Notes: generated by a model not told the origin, from the sequence alone. Counted from the first letter of the stretch, positions 45,280 through 56,825 are shown. The stretch is DNA of 64,000 bases from Pictodentalium vernedei (GCA_031216915.1 CM062292.1:4770457-4834456); one strand, 5' to 3'. Translations and numbers: made by a program.

Positions 45280-45542
45280 TGTGGTACTGGAGAAGATCTG
45301 AGAGTCCATTCGGTGAGAGGTGTCATCCGGAGATACTCCCGAAGAGGAAAAATAGCATTACCTCCCTTTAACCACTGGATTGAGGCAGGCACGCAGAAAT
45401 AGATCATTCAACGACAGCCTTTGCTACAAGATAGAAGTAAACTTCTCCCAAGTCTGCGAGCTACGCTCATTGTTGAATCACTAAGGTATAATTAATTCTC
45501 ATTATATCAAATATAATGAATTTATGATGCGATATTGCATCA
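45280..45542 (+). repeat. 3' LTR (263 bp)
   Basis: Identical in length to the 5' LTR, three C/T differences. The 44838-45268 leader between ORF3 and the LTR is non-coding, with a G run at ~45060-45070. Confidence 0.95.
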
Positions 45543-45544
45543 TA

Positions 45545-45740
45545 ATCATTACTTTCTATTATTATTTTTATTCATTTATTTATTCACGTATTTATTGGTG
45601 CCTTTCACCACATCAACAGCTAAGGTTATTGCAACGTCCCCCTTTACTTACTTCTCCCATGCTGCGCTTTACAAAAGGGGCACACTAATTTCTTGGGTTC
45701 GGGACCCAACAAGAGCCACTCGACAACAGGCAACTTTATA
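45545..45740 (-). mobile_element. LINE 3' end fragment, minus strand
   Basis: On the minus strand it ends CCTTAGCTGTTGATGTGG, then AAAGGCACCAATAAATA and an A/T-rich tail, as at 10140-10216. The LTR element lies against its tail. Confidence 0.6.
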
Positions 45741-46378
45741 GAATTAAGTATGTATTTAGTACAAATATACATTCCAAAAGAAAACTGGCCAACATATGCT
45801 TACAAAGTCGCATTCCATAACAAATAGAAACGAATTATCCATGCTTTATAACTGTTTATGCCCTTGTGAGATTGAAAGCACTCTCACTGCGTTAATGCGA
45901 CCACCCAGACTCCACTGTCAACGTTGACTGCCAGAAATACGGCGAAAGGCGCGTGTGTTGGCTAAATGTAAGGAACCGAATGCGGGTATCTCCTACTGCA
46001 ATCCGGAAACTCAGTGTGCTAAAAGAATATGATTGTCCATGATGGTTTTCTCTCTGGTTGTCTACATGTACATTATTCCACCACCCCCACCCCCACCCCC
46101 CTTAGCGTGATGCGACTCGTATCATTTTTTAACACGTATCTGAATTGTCACGAAGTAACTTATGAAACAGCTCAACATCAATTGTGCGTCTCTCTTCCAA
46201 TGCAGTGATAACTTTTCTATTCTCGTCATCTTCTCTCTCTCTGTGGCTGTAGAAACGTACCCCATGTTGCGCTGTGTGCCAGCTGAGCTGACTGCAGCTG
46301 CACTTTTAGAAGTCTGTGAATCTGGGTCAAGACCAGTTTGACGAACTGTAGAATGTCCACCCTCGGCTGCCCTTTTTT
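45741..46378. other. No recognisable gene
   Basis: A 94-codon minus ORF at 46122-46406 has no domain and begins inside MITE B. C-rich CCACCCCCACCCCCAC at ~46080. Confidence 0.4.
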
Positions 46379-46629
46379 TTAACCCTTTACCCAACGTAAC
46401 GGCCAAAACCGGCCAGCGCTATTCTCAAAAATCGCCAATTAATTTTCATTATTTTTTCATTTTTTGTCTCAAAAACATAGGTTATGACCCCTCGTTGGAA
46501 CGAGCTCGTCAAGCTCGTTCCAACGAGGGGTCATAACCTATGTTTTTGAGACAAAAAATGAAAAAAATTAGTTATTCAAGAATTTTTTTTGCAAGTGTCG
46601 TCTGCTTTTCATGTTAGGTAAAGGGTTAA
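46379..46629. mobile_element. MITE family B, copy 3, complete (251 bp)
   Basis: TTAA-CCCTTTACCCAACGTAACG to GTTAGGTAAAGGG-TTAA. Central hairpin with ~51 nt perfect arms (TGTCTCAAAAACATAGG, tip GGAACGAGCT) and a 5 nt loop. The ends and tip resemble family A; the stretch between does not. Confidence 0.95.
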
Positions 46630-46895
46630 AACAATAGGGTTAATAGGTTCATAGGCCGGGCGGGGTATATGATCTGGTGTTTCTGTCTGACCACTTGATA
46701 TCTGCTTCTCACAGGAGGGTTCGGATCCCTGCTTCTTGATTGGGGAGTTGGATCCCTCTGGCGATGCTTAGATGTTTGCGGATGGTCTCTCTGATCTCGC
46801 GTTTCGTTTGAGTGGTGTACTGTGATTTCTTGCACTGCGTGATCTTTCAAGCAGATGGCTGAGGAAACAATGGCGTCTGCTCTCTTCGTGTCGTC

Positions 46896-47435
46896 TGTAG
46901 TTACTCTTCTTTCACGTCGAGTAATTGCACTTGACGCTCACTTGTTCTGTGACTGATTTATCTTCATCTCGATTTCTCTACAGTGTTATCTTGTACACAT
47001 TCCATTTGTTGTGAGCCTGACTCTGCATCTGAATGGAAATAAGTTACATCCTGTCAGCGCATGTGATACTTCCCGTCTGCCCTGGTATCCTCCCCACCGC
47101 GACTACGTGCATCTGCTTCATAGCTTCCGCCGCATCACAGATGGAACATATATCACTCTACTCCCTGTAGTTACTCTTCTTTCACGTCGAGTAATTGCAC
47201 TTGACGCTCACTTGTTCTGTGACTGATTTATCTTCATCTCGATTTCTCTACAGTGTTATCTTGTACACATTCCATTTGTTGTGAGCCTGACTCTGCATCT
47301 GAATGGAAATAAGTTACATCCTGTCAGCGCATGTGATACTTCCCGTCTGCCCTGGTATCCTCCCCACCGCGACTACGTGCATCTGCTTCATAGCTTCCGC
47401 CGCATCACAGATGGAACATATATCACTCTACTCCC
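46896..47435 (+). repeat. Perfect-looking 270 bp tandem duplication
   Basis: TGTAGTTACTCTTCTTTCAC at 46896 and 47166. Both units end ATATATCACTCTACTCCC or the corresponding junction. I saw no difference between copies. Lies within the gypsy relic near its pol C-terminus. Confidence 0.9.
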
Positions 47436-49141
47436 TTGACTATACTTATCTCACTTTATGTTCCTGACGAACTTTCTCTACCCAAATTACTCTCATCCTT
47501 GACAACACATCAGTTCACGCAACCAGTAGGCTAACCTGCGCAATCACTATATCACTAGCATACATTATATTTGTGATACGGATTGTTCAATCACAGTAGA
47601 ATTGCAGAATTGACTTCGTGAACATGAGGTGGTGTTAAATCTGCTATCTGATATTTCACTAAAAAACAAATTAACCTAGGTGGCTGGGTTGGGGGGGGGG
47701 TGTTATCTGACGACAATTTATGGAAGTATTTGGCTGAAAGCCACGTACTGTGACCCTCTCAGTTCTGACTCAGATGGCTGTGATAGAATGGTATCAATTT
47801 GTACATCTATGTCATCTTGAGCTTTTGTTTCTTCCTGATCAGATTCGTGACTCTACCGGCATATCGGGAAGTAGTAATGTCGTAATCAGTCGTCGGTATG
47901 AACCATATGTACCCTCTCTGTTCTCATGTGTCGTATTTCAAACGTGTTATCGCTTGTCACGCGGCTTATCTCAAAAGAGCCATCACAATACGTCTGGAAC
48001 TTATTCGGCACATTTTTTACTTCTCTCGGAGTATTGAGCCATGCCTAATCCCCGACTGTGAAATGACTCTTGTTTCCAAATATATAATTTCGTTCCTACC
48101 ATTTCATAGCGGTGCACATGTGTTGCCTCACTAGTTTATGGATGTTTGTAAGTCTCTGGCGGAGTTGTGGTGTCCATGCATGTGTATCCAGGTAAACTTC
48201 TTGGCACGGGATGCTAAATTGTAAATCCAAGGGATATTTACCTCCCTTCCAAACATTAGGTAATTGGGTGTTGAACCAATTGACTCTTGTACAGATCTGT
48301 ATGCACTCATGATAAATTGCAGAAGCTTATCCCATTCTGTTGTGTCTGATTCAACATATGCCGATAGCATTGGTTCAATGGTCCTGTTCATCCTTTCAAC
48401 TTGGCCACTAGACTGAGGGTGGTAGGGCGCTGACCTTGATTTGGTTATACCCAACATACTGAATATCTAACGAACTACCTTGCACTCAAAATGAATGTCT
48501 TGATCTCATTAATTTGACTTGGTGCTCCAAATCTGAGGATGAGCCGTGTGACTAGCGTGCTAGCTACTGTCTCAGCTTCAATGTTATTCAGTGGAAATAC
48601 ATCAGCGAACTTCGTGAAGTACTCTTTGACATCCAGAATATACTGATTGTCAGATGGTGATGCAGGCTACATTTGACCTATTATGTCATTGCCTAGCTTT
48701 TCCTTGGGCGCCCCTGCAGCAAAAGTATCTAATGGAACTTTTTCTGTCTGAAGTTTAGTTGGTATGCACCTATCACACGATCCCTTCTTAATTCTCTCTG
48801 ATATTCTGGTGATACTCAAATGTCCTACCAAAGGTGAGTCGTGGGACTTTGCAATTATCTCAGTCCTGTGGCCTTCTGGGACTGCAATCCTCAAACTTGA
48901 GTGTCCAGCCTTCATATCTTGAATGCACAAGACATCATTTTCCAATGTCAGTGATGAGAACAGGGACAGAACAGGGACCACAGTCGCTTAATGAATGGGT
49001 TACGTGGTGATATTTCTTCTCACGATGGGCGTGCATTCTTTTCAACGCACTCTATGGCCATCTTTAGATCACTGTCTTGTTTATGGATGTTACTTATTTC
49101 AGAGGGTATCATTGCCAATAACATGGATGTTAGCAGTCATA

Positions 49142-49397
49142 CAGTACGTGGAGAGTGTATTGTCGCTAAATCACCCGCAGCGTGGAGATTCCACCCAAGA
49201 AATAATTGCAAGTTTGTTGCAAAGCATTACAATCACAAGCAAAGTTCCAGCCAATGGACCTCCGGGTTATACCCGGAGGTCCATTGGCTGAAACATTGCT
49301 TGTGTTTTTTGTCCACATGTCCATAATTTGAAAGTTATACGTTGGTGATAACTCCATTCCCCGGGTGATTTAGTTACACTCCACTCTCCATGTACTG
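49142..49397. mobile_element. MITE family C, copy 4, inside gypsy relic
   Basis: TA-CAGTACGTGGAGAGTG to CTCTCCATGTACTG-TA. Inner half-site order is inverted relative to copies 2, 3, 5 and 7. It sits between RNase H and integrase remnants. Confidence 0.95.
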
Positions 49398-49702
49398 TAC
49401 GTAGATGTGTTCTTCCACATTGCACTCATGTTTTGTGGGACAGGCCATCAGTATTATCGTGGACACGACAAAGTCGATACTCACAAAGTCGATACTCAGT
49501 CTCGGTATTATACCTTCCTAACTTCTGAATCCATCTAGCCAACTGGTCTTCTGGGTTTGCGAAACCCATTAACCATTTTAGAAAGGCGTGGTCTGTCCTA
49601 ACTATGAACGTTCTGCTCGGTTTCAATCGAAGGTTGGCCTACATCAACCAGGTGAATACTTAATCTGACCTCTGGCACATCTCACTGAAATCCATATAGA
49701 TA

Positions 49703-50016
49703 CAGTTACAACTAGAAGTCCTGTCATGAAATGTGCACAAATAGCACGTTTATATGCGCGTTAATGTGCGCGTTATAGCCCAAGTAAAGCTATCAAATTC
49801 TGTACATATTGCCTGTGCACAAGCAATGTTTCAGCCAATGGACCTCCGGGTAACCCGGAGGTCCATTGGCAGACACATTGCATGTGTTTGCTATGAGTAA
49901 CCAGGAGAACCTGCCGTGCTCTGGATGCCATTCGATACAGCAATTGCGCGCAATTCCAACGCGCAATTAAGTCTAGATAAGCGCACTATTCGTGACAGGA
50001 CTTCTAGTTTTAACTG
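49703..50016. mobile_element. MITE family D, copy 3, inside gypsy relic
   Basis: TA-CAGTTACAACTAGAAG to CTTCTAGTTTTAACTG-TA. Central hairpin CCAATGGACCTCCGGGTAAC. CAATTGCGCGCAATTCC near the right end. Confidence 0.95.
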
Positions 50017-50096
50017 TAAGACATGTTTCAAATTGCAGGCCAGGCAATACCAATTCCATCCTCCTCCCAAACGTTGGAATTAAAATGGTAGAGGAG

Positions 50097-50120
50097 CCCC
50101 CCCCCCCCCCCCCCCCCCTC
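50097..50120. repeat. Poly-C run (~21)
   Basis: Lies where the RT palm of the gypsy relic should be. Length is probably unreliable. Confidence 0.9.
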
Positions 50121-50891
50121 CCCGAATGTCGTGAAAGCAGTTTTGAAATAATCCTCTTTCCTTGATCCCTCTTTATTCTGACATCAGATCAACTATGCTG
50201 AACCAGGTGACATTAGTGAACAAATTCAGGTTTTCTATGTTCGATAGTGGATTTGTGTCTTCGGTAACCTTATTTAGCTCGCGGTAATCGTCAGGGAATC
50301 TTAGGCTTCCAACCGGCTTCTTCACGAGGATGACAGAACTTGCTCAAGGACTGATTAATGGTGTTATGATTCTCTGTTCAAGCATATCATTCAAGATTCC
50401 ATCAACTTCAGCTTTCTGATGAATGGGTAATCTGCATGGCTGTTATTTTACAGGCCTTTCTTCGCCTGTTCTTATTTCATGTTCAATCACATCTGTGCGT
50501 CCAAGGTCGGCAGTTGAAGCTTCAAACAACTGTTGATATTTAACAAGGAGTTGTTTCGCGTGCCACAGTTGGACTAGTGTCAGTGTAGTCGATAAATCAG
50601 ACCAACGTTCTCTCGTATGTTCAGGCAATTCTAATGAACCAGATTCACTTTCTTCCATGTGACTCTTTACCACCACAACTGGAGTAAATTTTGCAACATG
50701 GTAGATGACTCGCGTTTCAGCTGTTGGATCAAGTTGACTAATTGGCACATGTACATGTTGATCTGGTATCTTAACTAATATTTTGACTAAAACAACTTGG
50801 TGCTTATTCACAGTTTCCTCAGCAGGTTCTAACATGCCCTGTAATCCAGAAGGTGCTGATAATTACTGGTATCCGATGACGCACTTCCGTA

Positions 50892-51187
50892 CAGTTAAAA
50901 CTAGAAGTCCTGTCACGAATAGTGCGCTTTTCTAGGCTTAATTGCGCGTTGGAATTGCGCGCAATTGCCATATCGAATGGCATCCAAAGCACGGAAGGTT
51001 CTCCTGGTTCTCAAAGCAAACACAGGCAATGTCCGGTTACCCGGAGGTCCATTGGCTGAAACATTGCTTGTGCACAGGCCATATGTACAGAATTTGATAG
51101 CTTTACTTAGGCCATAACGCGTTCATTAACGCGCATATCAGCGTGCTATTTGTGCGCATTTCATGACAGGACTTCTAGTTTTAACTG
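50892..51187. mobile_element. MITE family D, copy 4 (opposite orientation)
   Basis: TA-CAGTTAAAACTAGAAG with the GCGCGTTGGAATTGCGCG side first, ending CTTCTAGTTTTAACTG-TA. One half of the central hairpin is shortened. It splits the gypsy protease from RT. Confidence 0.9.
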
Positions 51188-51529
51188 TACCTATTTATGC
51201 CTTGGTGGTATACTCATGGTTTCTGCCAGGCGTATATTGCATTTTCCTGTAAAACCTTCCCACTTGGCCTTTCCTATTTCACCTGCAATCGAAAGTTCAC
51301 CTTTGGCATTGTCTGTTGTGTAGTGGTTCTCTTTCATGAAGTCAAGTCCAATAATACACTGTGATCCAGTGTCTGCTATTTACCAAGTTGGAGGTATATG
51401 TTTTCCCTTCTATTTCAATATTAAAATCACGATACCCGGAGATGAGATCGTGTTAATTGACGACAGTGACGTGTGCCTTTGCTGCGGTAACCTCTGAAAG
51501 ACCACACAAAAACGCGAAAATATATAAGC

Positions 51530-51890
51530 AAAGAATTGATACCTCAACGTGTTCTTTTCACTAGTTATTTCGAGTTCGTGGAGAGGCACGTGATATTCTA
51601 CAAGAGTGTACCTATGGGCAGGGTAGAATGTGAGCTGACATTCATCGACTACAGTCCAGTTATCAACGCCATTGGTGATCCTGCTGCACAGTTGGCAACA
51701 TCATTGACAATATAAGTATTGTGTATGGCATGATCTGCCAAGAAAGATTCGCAACCACTACGCCGGACACCTCACCATCCTCCACTACCGTGTCATCCGA
51801 CACCGCAAACTAAAGCACTCCTGGTGTAATTTACAACCAGAACATCACAAAGGTCGAGGTCACCATTGAGGGTGTACCCAGCCAACAAAA
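51530..51890 (+). pseudogene. Protein-like fragments of unknown family
   Basis: One frame from ~51530 reads a plausible soluble protein (FTSYFEFVERHVIFY, VECELTFIDYSP, IGDPAAQLATSLTI) to a stop at ~51714. A second frame reads ITKVEVTIEGVPSQ at ~51844. The VEVTIEG stretch weakly recalls capsid-type proteins of Polintons, from memory only. Different strand and place from the polymerase relic at 25-27 kb. Confidence 0.3.
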
Positions 51891-52950
51891 TTATTACAGT
51901 AGAGATTAACAGATACTTTGTTTGTTGAATGAAGTTGTAATACATTATATTGCTCCTCGCATCAGGAAGATGAAGCCATAAAACAGTCTTCTGCCTAATC
52001 TGTCAGCGAACAGCATCTTCAGTTAGCCTCAGTTGGTGATGGTCGTGAAGGATGTGGCTATGGTCTGTTTTCCGGTATGTGAGTTCAGAAAAGTTGTAAG
52101 GAATGAAGGGAATGTTCAGATTGTCAGAATTCGAATACTGGGTTTTATCTTACAATCAACATGTATTTTGTCTGTATTAACTACGCAACTGTCGTGTATC
52201 GGACCCCTGATACAGATGTTTGTATCAGGGGGTCGGATGCACGCTCGTTCCTTTCGCGTGAGTTCCATTTTTTTCTTTTTGCTCATCCGTACGAATAAAT
52301 AGTTCGTTATTCATTCGTCTGCATTCTTGACTCATTCCCAAGATATTGTAAGATAAAATGATTATTACCATTATGTGGATGTACAAAATATTATCCGAGT
52401 CTCGCTCCGGGTTCTAGGGGCAGATCACGACTCGTCTTCGACTCGTCTTCATCTACCCTTTGAACCCGGAGCTCGACTCGGATACATATCTTGTACATCC
52501 ACGTAATGGTAATAATCTCTGTGTAACAGTCGCTTAGTGTATCAAAATGAACATTGCGACTTCGGTTGTCGAACGGTAGATGTATTTCATCGATAAGGAT
52601 ATTACGAAAGATGTACTAACAACGTATCATATCTGTATCTATTTATATATCTAATCAATAACCCGGGGAACATGTTGCATCATGTCCGACCGGAAAGTTC
52701 GTAAAAAAACTCAATCATCCAATTTTTTTTCTCATTCAAAAAATCTCCGTTTCAATGATATTCATTACAAATATAAACGTCGGGCTTAACAAACTGGAGA
52801 GAACATAGCGTCCTCCCTCCTACAATTTTCTCATAAAACTAGACGGTAAGTTTCAAGAAAGAAGTGTTAAAATAATAAGAACCCACAACAAGTGGTTGCT
52901 ATTATGGCAATGCGCATATAGATATGATAACGCAATACTAATTTTATATA
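51891..52950. other. No gene; two inverted repeats
   Basis: 52202-52237 holds ATCGGACCCCTGATACA / TGTATCAGGGGGTCGGAT. At 52357-52517, arms start GATTATTACCATTATGTGG + ATGTACAA and return near 52488-52517, with GAGTC and CGGAG words mirrored inside. No coding signature. Confidence 0.6.
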
Positions 52951-52959
52951 CCATTAAGG

Positions 52960-54120
52960 CAATTTCGGTGGTCGCGACCCAATTTTAGTCCCAAAAATCA
53001 CGTGACTTCAGATAGCATATAGGAAGCAGGGCATTAACGAGGTCGCGTGACTAACATAACGATCGACGCGACTCCATAGCAAGGGGTAAACTACTGGGTC
53101 GATTTTGACCAAATTTGGTATGTGAACCCATAATACATTGAGAGTTCGACCCATTGGACATGTCGGTCCATTCGCCATGTCACATGACATCCATAGCAAC
53201 CAAAGCGACTTTCTAGCAACAGGTACTGATCCGATTTTGACCAAATTTAGTATATGGGCCTATTCGCGCACCGTCCATGTTAAGTGAATTTCATAACGAC
53301 TAAAGCGAATCACTGATAACGGCCACTACTGCTTGGCCGATTTTAACCAACTGTGTTATATGGACCCACAGTGCATTCGATCTTTTGTGCAATTTGTCAC
53401 GCCACCTGACTCCTACAGCAAACAACGCGATTCCCTGACATCGGCAAAGTACTGGGCCGGTTTTAGTGAAATTTGATATTGGACGCATGTGTCACGTGAC
53501 TTCAATGGCAACAAACGCGACTTCCTAACAAAACAGAAAGTGCTGGGCCATTTTGACCGAATTTGATATATGAACCCATAATATATTTGGGGTTTGACCT
53601 AATTGGGCACTGACCATGTCACGTCACTTCCATAGCAACCAACACGAGATTCTTGCAACAAACTGTATTGTCAATTTTCACGAAATTCGGCTACTATATT
53701 GTGCAATAAAGCAAGCAGATCATCGATACTGTCACATAGTCTCTACACCAACCAATGTGACTAGTCAAACATATTGTGTTGGTTTTAACCATATTTGGTT
53801 CATGGACTCACAATACAGTGGTAATCCAAATAGACAGGTCTGTGATAATATCTCATAAATTCTCCTAGAAACACACCGTGACTCCCTGCAATATGATGTG
53901 AATCAGCACTACCCATCCTGACTACCTGGCAAATGGCAAACCACTACCCCCAGTAGACAAGTTAAGTACACCCCACTACATGCACTCGTAATACGTAGGA
54001 AATCGAACTCAGAATATCACGGATTAGCCTCCTACCAACCTGAAATGCAACTCCCAAGTGACTTAGAAACCACTGAGCCCATTTTGACAAAAAGTTGATA
54101 GGTGGTACACATTATAGTGA
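52960..54120 (-). repeat. Degenerate ~130 bp satellite, inverted orientation
   Basis: Units recur at ~53103, 53232, 53338, 53459, 53548, 53675 and 53781, each with a GATTTTGACCAAATTTGGTA-like anchor, ATAATACATTG, GTCACATGACATCC and ATAGCAACCAAAGCGAC. These are the reverse complements of the words in 5440-6270. Confidence 0.75.
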
Positions 54121-54520
54121 GAAGGATTTACAAGTCCAATCATTGTGGTGTGTTGTTTCCTAAACAAGCTCCGCGTTTCCTTAACAGTAGGTGATCGCCC
54201 TATTTTACAAAGCTTGCCTATATTTTCTTGTTTTTTATCTGACTGCCATGGTTAACTTGTTAAACTTATTAAAGACACGTGCTATCATAGGAACGTTTGT
54301 TATCACACGCGACCGTTTAAAAAGTTGTCTCATATAGTCATACATCGACGATACCTCCCAGCGAGATTTAGCGAGATTTCAGTTTTCTTGTGAGCATGTG
54401 TATTGCCAGGACATACTGTTCTAAAATTGATTCTGGCCATCGCAACGGATTGGGCTTTTAGTCGAAATTGCTCCTCAAAACATCAACAAATGTAGAGAAT
54501 TTCATTCTGAATGTAATGTA
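54121..54520. other. No recognisable gene
   Basis: Non-coding flank of the satellite. Confidence 0.4.
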
Positions 54521-54777
54521 CAGTACGTGGAGAGTGGATTGTAAATTAACCACATTCGGAGTGGAGTTATCACCCAAGCTATAACTTTCAAATTTTGTAC
54601 ATATCGACAAAAAACACAAGCAATGTTTCAGCCAATGGACCTCCGGGTTAAACCCGGAGGTCCATTGGCTGAAACTTTGCTGGTGCTGGTTATACTTTGC
54701 AAAAAATTTGCAATTATTCCTCGGGTGGAATCTCCACTCTGCGGGTGATGAAGTGATAATACACTCTCCATGTACTG
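54521..54777. mobile_element. MITE family C, copy 5
   Basis: TA-CAGTACGTGGAGAGTG to CTCTCCATGTACTG-TA. Central hairpin CCAATGGACCTCCGGGTT / AACCCGGAGGTCCATTGG intact. Confidence 0.95.
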
Positions 54778-55923
54778 TATTATCAGAATAACAATAATCC
54801 CGCAAGCGCTGTTTCTGATCACAAAACATTTTAATATGGTCAATGTTTACAAAACATTGGTGCGGAAGCGGATCAATCTTATTTAGCATGAAAACATGTG
54901 TTCCTTCCTTTCAGTATGTCGAATCGTGTCCGTGTTTGACATCAACCATCCGAAACAAGGCGCGTTGAGGAATCAAACATAACAATTATACGTCTTATAC
55001 CAAATAGGAGAGCAGCTTTGTGTATTTTTCAACAGAGAACTATATTGTTTAGATGAATGAACCCAATGTTACCGGAATAAAAAGGTATTGTCTTATGGCA
55101 AACCCAAACACTCCGTTCGCTCCGTCGCAGAACCACAGTTGAACGATACGTTGTGTATCTTTTTGCCTATTTTTCTGGTATCTGGTCTAACTTGGCTTCC
55201 CTACCCATATTCAGTTATGTAAATTTGTAGGCGATTAGGTAACTAAATATTTCTACTTTTAAGACGTTCTCCCTACATTGGTTCCTTCTACATTAACTTT
55301 TCCACTATGGCGTTGTAAAATAGTGCTAGTGCCATGTCGCGTGATGTTCCAATTTCTTAAATAGGCCAGCCTGGCGTGCTTGATTACGTAGTTAGGAGTT
55401 AATGAGTTTAGACCCTTTAATAAACCAAATGTCGAAGTATCGATGCTAATATTCATCAGCATATTGATTGAAACGCCATTATACATGTAGGGGAATCATT
55501 TGCTTACGACTGTCACCTTCATCATGTGCTGTTCCTCCATAAATTGGACTACTGCTCATGCTGGCCATAAATGGTCAGCCAAAGATGCTCAAATCTTGGC
55601 TGAAGTCCTACTATTTTATTTTGTTATTGAGCTATTTTGAAGATATCAGTCCTATTAACCTATTATCATTGTTTACCTTTCGTTTAGTCAGTAGGGTAAG
55701 CCAGCGTTATGAACACACTTTTCTTACTTGGTCTCTGTCGCTTATTTTATTTTATTTTCTATTTGCTGTACTTCAGTTTTCAGTTTCGCAGGCTGTACAA
55801 TGGGGAAATATAGTTTGGTCTGAATTGAACTGAACTGAATTTAATATAAAATAATTCCTGTCTTTATGGTTTGGGCAGGTAGACAGCCAATCTGCCTATC
55901 TCATCTCTCAGCAGTGTGTATCA
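54778..55923. other. No recognisable gene
   Basis: No domain, RNA gene or repeat recognised. Short ORFs at 55259-55486 and 55558-55833 are unsupported. Confidence 0.4.
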
Positions 55924-55925
55924 TA

Positions 55926-56239
55926 CAGTTAAAACTAGAAGTCCTGTCACGAAATGCGCAGAAATAGCACGTTGATATGCGCGTTAATGTACGCGTTATG
56001 ACCCAAGTAAAGCCATCAAATTTTGTTCATATGGCCTGTGCACAGGCAACGTTTCAGCCAATGGACCTCCGGGTAACCCGGAGGTCCATTGGCAGAAGCA
56101 TTGCATGTGTTTGCTATGAGTAACCAGGAGAACCTGCCGTGCTTTGGATGTCATTCGATATGGCAATTGCGCGCAATTCCAACGCGTTATTCAGCCTAGA
56201 TAAGCGCACTATTCGCGACAGGACTTCTTGTTTCAACTG
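55926..56239. mobile_element. MITE family D, copy 5
   Basis: TA-CAGTTAAAACTAGAAG to GGACTTCTTGTTTCAACTG-TA. Central hairpin intact. Confidence 0.95.
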
Positions 56240-56330
56240 TATGTTGTTTTTTTTTTCTATACGAAACGTTTTACTCTGTAAAAATACACATGCTGCTGAT
56301 TAAAGTATCTATCGAAAAGCATAAGCTATA

Positions 56331-56587
56331 CAGTACGTGGAGAGTGTATTATCATTAAATCACCCGCAGAGTGGGGATTCCACTTGAGCAATAATTACAA
56401 ATTTATTGCAAAGCATAACCATCACAAGCAAAGTTCCAGCCAATGGACCTCCGGGTTTAACCCGGAGGTCCATTGGCTGAAACATTGCTTGTGTTTTATG
56501 TCCACATGTACAGAATTTGAAAGGGGTTCTTTGGGTGATAACTCCACTCCGCGGGTGATTTCATTACAATCCACTCTCCACGTACTG
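56331..56587. mobile_element. MITE family C, copy 6
   Basis: TA-CAGTACGTGGAGAGTG to CTCTCCACGTACTG-TA, only 91 bp from D copy 5. Same inner orientation as copy 4. Confidence 0.95.
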
Positions 56588-56649
56588 TATGTAGGGGATG
56601 TACAAATAAACACAAATATACAAAAATACCTGACTTTTGATCTTTGTGT

Positions 56650-56825
56650 ATAGCAGTAATGAGGGAGTGCGACACGGCGTAAAACTTCTAACACTGAATT
56701 CCCATAGGCCACCCTGGATGCACTATGATGTAAATACGCCAAAGTGCATCCAGGGTCGTTTATGGGAATTTGAGTGTGAAAAATGTTACGCCATATCGCC
56801 CTTCCTCACTTCATATAGCGACAGC
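56650..56825. repeat. Long imperfect inverted repeat
   Basis: GAGGGAGTGCGACACGGCGT ... CCTGGATGCAC and GTGCATCCAGGG ... ACGCCATATCGCCCTTCCTC. Arms of ~75 nt with several mismatches and a ~20 nt loop. Confidence 0.8.

Larger units (their letters stand above)
37780..45542 (+). mobile_element. Ty3/gypsy LTR retrotransposon carrying a TatD-like ORF
   Basis: Both LTRs (263 bp, TG...CA), a primer-binding-site-like TGGCGACGATG two bases after the 5' LTR, a purine tract before the 3' LTR, and TAAT flanking both ends (37776-37779 and 45543-45546) define a complete insertion of 7763 bp. Order: LTR, long leader, gag, pol (protease, RT, RNase H, no integrase), zinc-finger/TatD ORF, LTR. The LTRs differ at three positions, all C/T, so the insertion looks recent. 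Yet gag, pol and ORF3 together carry two in-frame stops, about six frameshifts and the integrase deletion. It cannot be autonomous. Confidence 0.95.
46640..51450 (-). pseudogene. Second Ty3/gypsy pol relic, minus strand
   Basis: From high to low coordinates: protease half with CIIGLDFMKEN (~51340); VIEHEIRTGEERPVK before RT (~50450); RT start (DGILNDMLEQRI, YRELNKV) to ~50160. The palm with its catalytic Asp pair is missing; a C21 run and a MITE lie there. RNase H FIVRTDHAFLKWL (~49600), an integrase zinc-binding remnant (~48667-48980), integrase core end APYHPQSSGQVERMNR, NYLMFGREV (~48250-48430) and its C-terminal domain (~47700-48130). A basic proline-rich end lies at ~46640-46860. It has many stops and frameshifts, and three MITEs (C4, D3, D4) are inserted. 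It belongs to a different lineage from the 37.8-45.5 kb element. No LTRs found. Confidence 0.85.

Noticed and set aside
46122..46406. 94-codon minus ORF
   Set aside because: Begins in the end of MITE B and has no recognisable domain; not enough to call a gene.
54458..54889. Recurring minus and plus ORFs with a GPPGLTRRSIG-like peptide (also near 24.6, 49.2, 56.5 and 60.3 kb)
   Set aside because: They are translations of the MITE C arms and palindrome and recur only because the MITE does.
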